From positions 1-5,334 of the forward strand of contig DMAW01000105.1 in NCBI GenBank assembly GCA_003446375.1: a DNA stretch of 5,334 bases. The letters are read 5' to 3'. This DNA is from Eubacteriaceae bacterium. Lineage in GTDB: Bacteria > Bacillota > Clostridia > Eubacteriales > Alkalibacteraceae. Made by a program: the position numbers and the translations under genes. Below the pieces are notes generated by a model. That model searched no databases, was not told the origin of the DNA, and saw nothing but the letters and a program-made list of their open reading frames with translations. Below are positions 1-4,958 of this stretch, piece after piece (within the stretch, counting starts at the first letter, position 1; every line of letters starts with the position of its first letter).

Positions 1-360
1 TTCTTCTATGTGAGGCTTAATCCGATCTTCAATCAGCTTTTCGATTGCCTTGTTTTCCAACCTGAAGGTATGCACCGGATGCCCCGGAGTATCTTCATCC
101 CTAACTGTCCTATGAATTTGATCGATAGTGCCTTTAAAAACCGAAGCGTGTACATCGCAAAGTTTTTGGATTTCCTCTACAGGAAGTCCGTCCTTTACAA
201 GTTGGGTTTCCATTTCGGTTATTTCAGTTGCCGACACGTCTTTGAAATTCTCTTCAAATTTTTGCTTTACCTCATCGAAATCCTTCCCTTCGTGAAGCTC
301 CAAAATAAGCTCTTTTAAAAGTTTTTGCCTGTGCTCCCGATTATTGATGTGCTCGCTCAT
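1..360 (-). CDS. DUF438 family protein, N-terminal part (cut by left edge)
   Basis: The frame is open from an ATG at 360 to the window edge and gives 120 residues with no stop, so the gene continues to the left. GGAGGG at 373-368, seven bases upstream, fixes the start. The segment matches what I know of the DUF438 domain: a charged helical start, then LCDVHASVFKGTI (residues 67-79) and PGHPVHTF (92-99) followed by the opening of a long helix. In complete members this domain is normally followed by a hemerythrin-like HHE domain and often a PAS domain; those parts would lie outside the window. It starts 17 bases after the DUF1858 gene and is probably the third gene of the ric operon. The family's function is not established. 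A diatomic-gas or redox sensing role is inferred from the usual downstream domains and from the ric neighbour. Confidence 0.88.
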   Translation of the reverse strand, partial: MSEHINNREHRQKLLKELILELHEGKDFDEVKQKFEENFKDVSATEITEMETQLVKDGLPVEEIQKLCDVHASVFKGTIDQIHRTVRDEDTPGHPVHTFRLENKAIEKLIEDRIKPHIEE

Positions 361-377
361 GTTCTTTCCCTCCAGTA

Positions 378-602
378 TTATTTGATTTCAAAACCTCTTT
401 TTTCAAAGGTCTCCTTGATGGTTTCAAGGTCTATCTTTTTCATTGCAGCTCCCTTCTCTATGGTCATAAATCTTCCTACAGTAGCCAGCATCTTGGGGTC
501 TGTAATATTTTCAAAGCCCAACTCCTTCATGATCTCAACTATTTCAGGATAGGCTTTTACAAGCTCATTTACCGTCATTTTAAGGTCAATCGTCTTTTTC
601 AT
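378..602 (-). CDS. DUF1858 domain protein
   Basis: This is a complete 74-residue protein that consists of a single DUF1858 domain. Recognisable features are the opening IDLKMTVNELVKAYPE, the central LGFENITDPKML and TVGRFMTI segments, and the closing run IDLETIKETFEKRGFEI. It has no cysteines, no signal peptide and no membrane segment, so it should be a small cytoplasmic helical domain. AGGAG at 613-609, six bases before the ATG, overlaps the stop codon of ric, and only nine bases separate the two genes, so translational coupling is likely. DUF1858 domains occur alone or attached to hemerythrin-like and DUF438 proteins in anaerobes, and here all three types sit in one operon. The biochemical role is unknown; a partner or ligand-binding role for the hemerythrin-type proteins is inference. 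Confidence 0.9.
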   Translation of the reverse strand: MKKTIDLKMTVNELVKAYPEIVEIMKELGFENITDPKMLATVGRFMTIEKGAAMKKIDLETIKETFEKRGFEIK

Positions 603-611
603 TTAATTCTC

Positions 612-1280
612 CTAAAATCTTTTGAATAATATATTGTTTTCTAAGTGCACGTGCTGGAATATGTCTCCTTCGAGCTCTTCCAACTTGTTATAGAGCCTAT
701 CATATGTAGGGCATCCATCCCCGGGAACGCTATAATCCTGAGTCAATTCTCTTAACTGCCTTAATATCTCGCCTGCACCTTCGTGTTCCTGCTCGATCTC
801 TGCTTGTACATCGACGTCATTTTCTTTATCCAGCATGTTTGGAAAAAGAACAGTCTCTTCTTTTATCAGATGCTGCTCCAGCTCTGCCTTTAAAGCATGA
901 AAGAGCTTATGAACTTCAAAGAGCTCCTTGTGGCTTGATCCGTGCGCCCTTAATACCGCCCCTGCAAGTATGCTGATCTCCGGCAGATTCACATTTAGAT
1001 AGGCATGATGGGTATCTATTATGTGGTCTATCAGTTCTTCATTTTCCATTTGAGTAAAATCAGAGCTTTGTCTTTCATCGATTTGATCTTTTAGTGCATT
1101 TAACACTCCCAAAAGCTTTTGTTCATCGACTTCCTTTTCTTTGGCGGCTTCGCCTATGCTTCTTTGACCTCCGCAACAAAAATCAATCTTATATGATTTA
1201 AACACTTCAGCTGCCTTTGGCAATCTCGCCACTGTATCTCCCAATGTGTCCCTTGATGTTACATTATAATTTGAATTCAT
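612..1280 (-). CDS. ric: RIC/ScdA/YtfE-type iron-sulfur cluster repair di-iron protein
   Basis: Members of this family restore Fe-S clusters damaged by nitric oxide or oxidants, using a di-iron centre in a hemerythrin-like four-helix bundle. Numbered from the chosen start, the protein has 222 residues, the usual family length. An N-terminal ScdA/DUF542 domain carries the signature DFCCGG at 33-38, and the bundle supplies likely iron ligands at H86/H91/H92, H137, E141, H166, H210 and E214, with the H-x3-E spacing of YtfE at both 137/141 and 210/214. An in-frame ATG exists at 1289, but the best ribosome binding site, AAAGGA at 1294-1289, touches that codon and lies eight bases before the ATG at 1280, so 1280 is preferred. 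It is the first gene of a set with DUF1858 and DUF438 genes, and is preceded by its own promoter with an FNR/CRP-like operator. The gene ends in TAG inside the next gene's ribosome binding site. Confidence 0.93.
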   Translation of the reverse strand: MNSNYNVTSRDTLGDTVARLPKAAEVFKSYKIDFCCGGQRSIGEAAKEKEVDEQKLLGVLNALKDQIDERQSSDFTQMENEELIDHIIDTHHAYLNVNLPEISILAGAVLRAHGSSHKELFEVHKLFHALKAELEQHLIKEETVLFPNMLDKENDVDVQAEIEQEHEGAGEILRQLRELTQDYSVPGDGCPTYDRLYNKLEELEGDIFQHVHLENNILFKRF

Positions 1281-1290
1281 TTTATTCATC

Positions 1291-1353
1291 CTTTCGATTC
1301 TTTTTACTTGATTTTAATCGAAAGATGAAACTAAAACTGTGACCCGCATCATG
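1291..1353 (-). promoter_or_regulatory. Predicted CRP/FNR-controlled promoter of ric
   Basis: Reading the minus strand, CATGA-TGCGGG-TCACA at 1353-1338 matches the CRP-like consensus TGTGA-N6-TCACA at 8 of 10 positions. A -10 candidate TAAAAT lies at 1316-1311. This puts the start near 1304 and the operator centre (1345.5) at -41.5, the classic class II activator position. No good -35 hexamer is present, as expected for such promoters. A second box, TCGAT-TAAA-ATCAA at 1321-1308, matches the FNR consensus TTGAT-N4-ATCAA at 9 of 10 and covers the -10, where binding would repress. A perfect 9-bp inverted repeat (1291-1299 with 1316-1324) frames the same stretch. The regulator gene immediately upstream is the obvious candidate to bind. 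Start site and binding are inferred from sequence only. Confidence 0.55.
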
Positions 1354-1366
1354 GTTTGCACATTTA

Positions 1367-2065
1367 TTATCTCAAACGGTCAATATCTATGATTTTTATC
1401 TTCTTGTTGCCGATCATTTCAATCACGCCTTCGTTTTGAAGGTTGTTTAGCTTTCTGCTTACCGTCTCCCTGGTAGTCCCTATGTAATTTGCAATCCCTT
1501 CCCTGCTTAAAGGAAGCAAAAATTCGACGCGACCGTCTTTTAAGTTTTTTCTTCCGTGTTTTTGGCTAAATTCCAAGAGAATCGAGCTTATGCGTTTTTC
1601 GATGTCTTTGGCTCCAATGTTTTCTATCATCCCCTCTAGCCTGTCGATTCTTAAGACCAACTCTTCCGTCACCTTTTTGTTGATATCCGGATGTTTCTTT
1701 ATCAAATCCTGAAAATCCTTTTTAGAGATCATGCATATGTCTACAGGATCTATCGCCTGCACGTTGTACTCTGTTCTTTTATTTATGAAAAGGCTCTTCT
1801 CTCCTAGAAAATCCCCGGGGAAGAACAAGTGAAGTATCTGTTCTTTGCCTTCAGCGGTATTTGTATATGCTTTTGCCTTGCCTTTATTGATTATTACAAG
1901 CCCTTGAAAGTCTCCTCCTTGGAAAAAGAGATTTTCGCCTTTGTTATAATGCTTTCTTCTTATGAGGCTTACCACCTTTTTTATTTCATCGTCATTTAAC
2001 TGTGAAAATATAGGTACTCTTTTGGCACAAAGGCTGTGTCCGCAGTTAGTGCATGTAATATCCAT
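1367..2065 (-). CDS. Crp/Fnr family regulator, FNR-like with predicted [4Fe-4S] cysteines
   Basis: This is a 232-residue cytoplasmic DNA-binding regulator. The N-terminus has C5-x2-C8-x4-C13, and a fourth cysteine, C111 (in VDICMI), lies after the cyclic-nucleotide-type beta barrel (about 20-115). This arrangement parallels E. coli FNR C20, C23, C29 and C122, which ligate the oxygen-labile [4Fe-4S] cluster. A dimerisation helix (about 125-152) leads to a winged helix (about 155-232) whose recognition helix reads TTRETVSRKL, so R199, E200, S203 and R204 combine features of CRP (R-E) and FNR (E-x2-SR). Target specificity could therefore be TGTGA-like, TTGAT-like or intermediate. The ATG is one base after the ATPase stop, and AAAGGA nine bases upstream lies within the ATPase end, so it is cotranscribed with the transporter. 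Sensing of oxygen or NO is inferred; no cAMP role is implied. Confidence 0.88.
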   Translation of the reverse strand: MDITCTNCGHSLCAKRVPIFSQLNDDEIKKVVSLIRRKHYNKGENLFFQGGDFQGLVIINKGKAKAYTNTAEGKEQILHLFFPGDFLGEKSLFINKRTEYNVQAIDPVDICMISKKDFQDLIKKHPDINKKVTEELVLRIDRLEGMIENIGAKDIEKRISSILLEFSQKHGRKNLKDGRVEFLLPLSREGIANYIGTTRETVSRKLNNLQNEGVIEMIGNKKIKIIDIDRLR

Positions 2066-2066
2066 T

Positions 2067-2870
2067 TTATTGTGTCCTTTCAGCTATCTCTATAGCCTTT
2101 TCGTAATCCTTCTGAAGGGTATCTTCATCAAGCAAGGCCTTGTATCCCTTTATCCCGAAAAAATCTTTGACAAAGGGGCTTGCGGGTTTAAATACCAAAT
2201 CTGTATCTGTGCCGCTTTGCTCTATGACCCCATTATTCATAAGCACTATCCTGGTTCCAAGCTTTAATGCTTCATATATGTCGTGGGTAACGAACACTAT
2301 GGTCTTTCCCAGCTTTTGATGTATCTGCTTAAACTCATCTTGCAGCTTCTTTCTTGCTATCTCATCTACGGCTCCAAAAGGCTCATCCATAAGAATTATA
2401 TCCGGATCTCCTGCAAGGGCTCTTGCTACGCCTATGCGCTGCTTTTGACCTCCGGATAGCTGCCTGGGGTATTTGTCGATATAGCTTTTATCAAGTCCTA
2501 CCAGGCTGATAAGCTCCAAAGCTTTTGATCTTCTTTCAGCTTTTTGTGCCCCTGTTATCTTTAGCACATAGCCTATGTTTTCAGCTATTGTCATATGAGG
2601 AAAGAGCCCCACTTGTTGAATGACATATCCTATGGACCTTCTAAGATCGGTGGTGTCCCACGAAGATATTTCATTGCCTCTTATCAGTATCTTCCCGGCA
2701 GTGGGAGCTATCATTTTATTTATCATTTTCAACAAAGTGGTTTTTCCGCAACCGGAAGGTCCCACAAGAGTGACAAATTCACCCTCGTCTATTTTAAAAG
2801 AGATATCTTTTATTACATCTTTTCCCTCTTCGTAAGATTTAGAAACTTTGTCAAATTCGATGATCGTCAT
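2067..2870 (-). CDS. Osmoprotectant (glycine betaine/choline-type) ABC transporter ATPase
   Basis: This 267-residue cytoplasmic ATPase powers the transporter made with the two preceding genes. Visible motifs are Walker A GPSGCGKTT (37-45), a Q-loop at Q85/Q86, the signature LSGGQ (138-142), Walker B IILMDEP (158-164) and the switch histidine H196. The closest family by overall sequence is the OpuBA/OpuCA/ProV-like group. Typical OpuCA proteins run to roughly 380-400 residues because of two C-terminal CBS domains that sense ionic strength. Here only about 27 residues follow the ATPase core, so the CBS module is absent and osmotic gating, if any, must work otherwise. AAAGGG lies eight bases before the ATG, which overlaps the upstream stop codon as ATGA. 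Substrate identity rests on the binding-protein neighbour and is not proven. Confidence 0.92.
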   Translation of the reverse strand: MTIIEFDKVSKSYEEGKDVIKDISFKIDEGEFVTLVGPSGCGKTTLLKMINKMIAPTAGKILIRGNEISSWDTTDLRRSIGYVIQQVGLFPHMTIAENIGYVLKITGAQKAERRSKALELISLVGLDKSYIDKYPRQLSGGQKQRIGVARALAGDPDIILMDEPFGAVDEIARKKLQDEFKQIHQKLGKTIVFVTHDIYEALKLGTRIVLMNNGVIEQSGTDTDLVFKPASPFVKDFFGIKGYKALLDEDTLQKDYEKAIEIAERTQ

Positions 2871-3757
2871 TTAATCAGCCCTTTTTCTTTTAGGAAGTCC
2901 TCTGCAACCTGTGCAGGATCTTGTTTTTCTATTTCGACCAAGTAGTTCAAGTAGGTCATTTCTTCATCGTTTATGGCCCCTGTGAGCATCTCTAAAACAC
3001 CTTCTAATTCAGGATATTGGTCAAGAGCATCCTGCCTTATTATAGTGGTGGCATAATACGACGGAAAGAAGTTTTTGTCATCTCTTAACACGACCAAATC
3101 GTATTCCTTTAGCCTTCCATCTGTAGAAAACACATTTATTACATCAACTTCATCCTTGCCTATGGCTTCATATTTAAGGCCGATGTCTAGTTCTACCTGG
3201 TTTGCAAAGTCAAAGCCGTAGGTTTCAACCAAGCCAGGATATCCGTCTTCTCTCTCGTAAAAGTCGTATTCAGCTCCAAAGTCAAGATTGCCGCTTATCT
3301 TTTGAAGATCGCTGTAAGACTCGATACCGTATTCTTCAGCTAGCTGCCTTTTTACCGCAAGTGCAAATGTATTGTTAAAGCCGTAAAGCCCCATCCACTT
3401 TATGTCGTATTCCTGCTGATATCCTTCTTTGACTGCAAGGTAGAGCTCGTTTGGATCTGTTATCAAATCTTCTTTAAGCACGAATAGCCAACCCGTGCCG
3501 GTGTATTCAGGATACATGTCGATTTCGCCGTTTTCCATTCCCGGATGGATATTTGACGTTCCTCCTCCTATACCCATCTTCTGTTCGACAGCTATATCCG
3601 TTTCCTGCTCTATAAGATCCGTGAGCATTTCAACGAGTATATACTGCTCTGTCATAGGCTTGCTTGCAATTACGACTTTTTTGTCTTCTGTTGAGCACCC
3701 TGCAAACAAAGATACAATCAAAGCCATGGTTCCTATCACTGCAATTATCTTCTTCAA
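2867..3757 (-). CDS. Osmoprotectant ABC transporter substrate-binding lipoprotein (OpuCC/OpuBC type)
   Basis: This 296-residue protein is exported and lipid-anchored. A short basic start and a hydrophobic segment end in the lipobox LFAGC, giving C21 as the acylated residue. The mature part has the hallmarks of the OpuAC-type quaternary-amine binding fold: ASKPMTEQYIL (31-41), GGGTSN (64-69), YPEYTGTGW (82-90), LYGFNNTFALAV (124-135) and the VDVINVFSTDGRL region (204-216). Several Tyr, Phe and Trp residues in these motifs could build the aromatic cage for betaine- or choline-like ligands. The start codon is TTG at 3757-3755, supported by AGGGGGA just upstream with about six bases of spacing; that site overlaps the TAG of the permease gene, ten bases away. 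The family is clear, but the exact ligand (glycine betaine, choline, carnitine or another) cannot be read from sequence. Confidence 0.92.
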   Translation of the reverse strand: MKKIIAVIGTMALIVSLFAGCSTEDKKVVIASKPMTEQYILVEMLTDLIEQETDIAVEQKMGIGGGTSNIHPGMENGEIDMYPEYTGTGWLFVLKEDLITDPNELYLAVKEGYQQEYDIKWMGLYGFNNTFALAVKRQLAEEYGIESYSDLQKISGNLDFGAEYDFYEREDGYPGLVETYGFDFANQVELDIGLKYEAIGKDEVDVINVFSTDGRLKEYDLVVLRDDKNFFPSYYATTIIRQDALDQYPELEGVLEMLTGAINDEEMTYLNYLVEIEKQDPAQVAEDFLKEKGLIK

Positions 3758-3767
3758 TTTTATCCCC

Positions 3768-4415
3768 CTATTCTTTGCCTAATATTTTACTGCTAAATCC
3801 CTTTTCCACAAATCCTAAAACTACATCTGCAATTATTGCAAACATCGCTACAAGCAAGCTGCCCGCTACCGTCATTTCCGGAAAATTTGTGGTTATCCCT
3901 CTCCATATTGCCACTCCCAGTCCTCCGGCTCCAATAAAAGAAGCTATCCCTCCAAGGGCTATCGTCATTATCACCATTGTCCTAAACCCGGCTATTATCA
4001 CCGGCGAAGCAAGAGGAAGCTGAATATTTAAAAGAAGCTGCAAAGGGGTACTGCCCATGGCAGTTGCCGATTCGATGATTTCCGCATCCACCTCGGTTAT
4101 CCCCACATAGGTATTTCTTATAACCGGCAACACTCCATATAAAGACAGCGCTATTATTGCGCTGGTGTTTCCTATGCCTGTAAGTGCAACTAAAAACCCG
4201 AATAAAGCAATTGATGGAATGGTATATAAAAACCCTGTCAAAGTCAGAACAATTGACGCCATCTTCTTATTGGAACTCATCAGTATTCCTGTAGTGAGGC
4301 CGACTATGGTTATTATCAATACGGAAACGGATGTGAGGTAGATGTGTTCGATAAGCAATTTGGTGAAAAATTCAGTTCTTTGAATGTAAAGGTCAAACAC
4401 ACTGGTTATTTTCAT
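3768..4415 (-). CDS. Osmoprotectant ABC transporter permease (OpuCB/OpuBB type)
   Basis: This is a 215-residue integral membrane subunit with about five hydrophobic segments (roughly 26-46, 52-76, 84-100, 138-160 and 182-204). The cytoplasmic EAA-type loop that docks on the ATPase covers about 108-135 and includes EIIESATAMGSTPLQLLL followed by IQLPLA. Length and topology match the short OpuCB/OpuCD permeases. It is the first gene of the transporter operon and the only permease visible, whereas OpuC-type operons often carry two; the pore may be a homodimer. The ATG at 4415 has GGTGG close upstream, a moderate ribosome binding site. Gene order permease - binding protein - ATPase differs from the usual ATPase-first OpuC order. 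Confidence 0.92.
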   Translation of the reverse strand: MKITSVFDLYIQRTEFFTKLLIEHIYLTSVSVLIITIVGLTTGILMSSNKKMASIVLTLTGFLYTIPSIALFGFLVALTGIGNTSAIIALSLYGVLPVIRNTYVGITEVDAEIIESATAMGSTPLQLLLNIQLPLASPVIIAGFRTMVIMTIALGGIASFIGAGGLGVAIWRGITTNFPEMTVAGSLLVAMFAIIADVVLGFVEKGFSSKILGKE

Positions 4416-4442
4416 GACACCACCGCTTTCCGTTATCTATTA

Positions 4443-4493
4443 TTAAATTTTTATACCCTGAAAATGCATGTTTAGACATAAAACTTAAAGTTA
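4443..4493 (-). promoter_or_regulatory. Weak candidate promoter of the transporter operon
   Basis: Between the terminator at 4517-4552 and the permease start there are about 100 AT-rich bases that should contain the operon's promoter. On the minus strand, TATAAA at 4455-4450 is the best -10 candidate. No good -35 hexamer is found 16-18 bases upstream. A short dyad AACTT-A-AAGTT at 4482-4492 lies about 44 bases upstream of the inferred start and could be an activator site. This is a suggestion from base composition and position, not a firm call. Confidence 0.28.
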
Positions 4494-4516
4494 TTAAATA
4501 AACAAATGGGAAAGTA

Positions 4517-4552
4517 AAAAATGCCCCCGGAACTTTTTGCTGTTTCGGGGGC
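4517..4552 (-). terminator. Intrinsic terminator before the transporter operon
   Basis: On the minus strand GCCCCCGAAAC (4552-4542) pairs with GTTCCGGGGGC (4533-4523) around an eight-base loop, with a single A-C mismatch. It is followed by A and then six T (4521-4516 region, complement of the A-run). The GC-rich stem plus T-tract is typical of a strong rho-independent terminator. It closes the unit that contains the tiny ORF at 4627-4728 and separates it from the permease gene. On the plus strand the hairpin is not followed by T, so it works in one direction only. Confidence 0.85.
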
Positions 4553-4626
4553 GGGGACAAATCAATCAAAGCTAAATCCCTTTAACTTTAAATTGACCTA
4601 CGCATCAAATGATACTTATGTTTAAA

Positions 4627-4728
4627 TCAGAATGAGAATGCAAGTCTCCTAGTTGCCTTGGAGACAAGGTATCGCATGACGCTAATACACAGACAGAGCG
4701 CAAAATAATAATCCATATTCCTTCTCAT
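4627..4728 (-). CDS. Tiny ORF downstream of the riboswitch, hydrophobic peptide
   Basis: The ORF gives 33 residues from the ATG at 4728, or 29 from the in-frame ATG at 4716, ending in TGA at 4629-4627. The 29-residue form begins MDYYFALCLCISV, a hydrophobic stretch with two cysteines, and ends in a basic part (R15, K20, R23, R24), which would suit a single-span membrane peptide. A very strong AAAGGAGG lies at 4737-4730, but it is only one base from the first ATG and about 13 from the second, so neither start has ideal spacing and translation is uncertain. A 6-bp inverted repeat (GTCTCC 4644-4649 with GGAGAC 4660-4665) lies in its second half. It is the only ORF between the riboswitch terminator and the next terminator. 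I do not recognise the peptide; a small membrane protein or a toxin-like peptide are possibilities, and it may also be noncoding. Confidence 0.4.
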   Translation of the reverse strand: MRRNMDYYFALCLCISVMRYLVSKATRRLAFSF

Positions 4729-4781
4729 CCCTCCTTTTATACTTCAACAAACTAATGAACGCCAAAAGATTTCTGTGCATT

Positions 4782-4823
4782 AAAAAACCGACCTAAATCA
4801 ACATGTGATCCACTTGGTCGGTT
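4782..4823 (-). terminator. Riboswitch expression-platform terminator
   Basis: On the minus strand AACCGACC (4823-4816) pairs perfectly with GGTCGGTT (4793-4786), followed by more T to 4782, a standard intrinsic terminator with a 22-base loop. The 5' arm is exactly the conserved 3' segment of the c-di-GMP-II aptamer, so aptamer folding and terminator folding exclude each other. This predicts that ligand binding prevents termination, an ON switch. Confidence 0.88.
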
Positions 4824-4885
4824 ACGCTTTTAACTCCTGCCGGATAAAGCGTCCATATTATCCCGGCATTCATCGTTCCCATGCT
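4812..4885 (-). promoter_or_regulatory. c-di-GMP-II riboswitch aptamer
   Basis: Read on the minus strand, the segment has the parts of the class II cyclic-di-GMP aptamer as I remember it from Clostridium. P1 is GCATGG (4884-4879) with CCAAGT (4817-4812), one mismatch. The conserved GATGAAT lies at 4874-4868. P2 is TGCCGG (4868-4863) with CCGGCA (4843-4838), extended by ATAA/TTAT across a bulged G. A pseudoknot pairs ACGCT in the P2 loop (4852-4848) with AGCGT (4828-4824). GAGTTA at 4836-4831 and AACCGACC at 4823-4816 match the C. acetobutylicum aptamer in order and spacing. The overlapping terminator indicates transcriptional ON control by c-di-GMP. No clear promoter is visible upstream, so it may be read from the gene at 4959 or from a promoter near 4890-4950. 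Family assignment is strong; ligand binding is not tested. Confidence 0.9.
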
Positions 4886-4909
4886 GTATGCACATATATC
4901 TCTTATTTA

Positions 4910-4949
4910 TTGTTTACCCTTTTTACATAAGATCGAAACGGGTAAACAA
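4910..4949. repeat. 10-bp perfect inverted repeat between stop codon and riboswitch
   Basis: TTGTTTACCC at 4910-4919 is the exact reverse complement of GGGTAAACAA at 4940-4949, with a 20-base spacer. Neither strand has a T-tract after the second arm, so it is not a normal intrinsic terminator. It lies ten bases after the stop codon of the upstream gene and about 25 bases before the riboswitch aptamer, and abuts a 12-bp palindrome AGCTTATAAGCT (4949-4960). It could be an operator, an RNA stability or processing hairpin, or part of the riboswitch promoter region. Confidence 0.7.
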
Positions 4950-4958
4950 GCTTATAAG

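Noticed and set aside
10..552. Plus-strand open frames opposite the DUF438 and DUF1858 genes
   Set aside because: They are antisense to clearly recognised genes, lack convincing ribosome binding sites and resemble no family. The same applies to plus-strand frames opposite the regulator, ATPase, binding protein and permease.
1287..1289. ATG at 1289 as the start of ric
   Set aside because: The AAAGGA motif touches this codon, whereas it is ideally spaced for the in-frame ATG at 1280.
4523..4556. Plus-strand terminator at the GC-rich hairpin
   Set aside because: On the plus strand the second arm is followed by GGGGACAA, with no T-tract.
4736..4765. Sigma-A-like promoter TTGGCG (4765-4760) and TATAAA (4741-4736) before the tiny ORF
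   Set aside because: The -35 is poor, the spacer is 18, and the start would fall in or after the AGGAGG site, removing the ribosome binding site. The riboswitch transcript explains the region better.
4735..4781. Group I intron after the riboswitch, as in the C. difficile allosteric ribozyme
   Set aside because: Only about 50 bases separate the aptamer terminator from the tiny ORF, far too little for an intron.
4812..4885. c-di-GMP-I (GEMM), ZTP, fluoride, THF or purine riboswitch
   Set aside because: Their conserved core motifs are absent, while the conserved blocks and pseudoknot of the c-di-GMP-II class are present in order.
4416..4958. tRNA, CRISPR array, insertion sequence or attachment site in the gene-poor region
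   Set aside because: I see no cloverleaf, no regularly spaced direct repeats, no transposase fragment and no terminal inverted repeats with target duplication.
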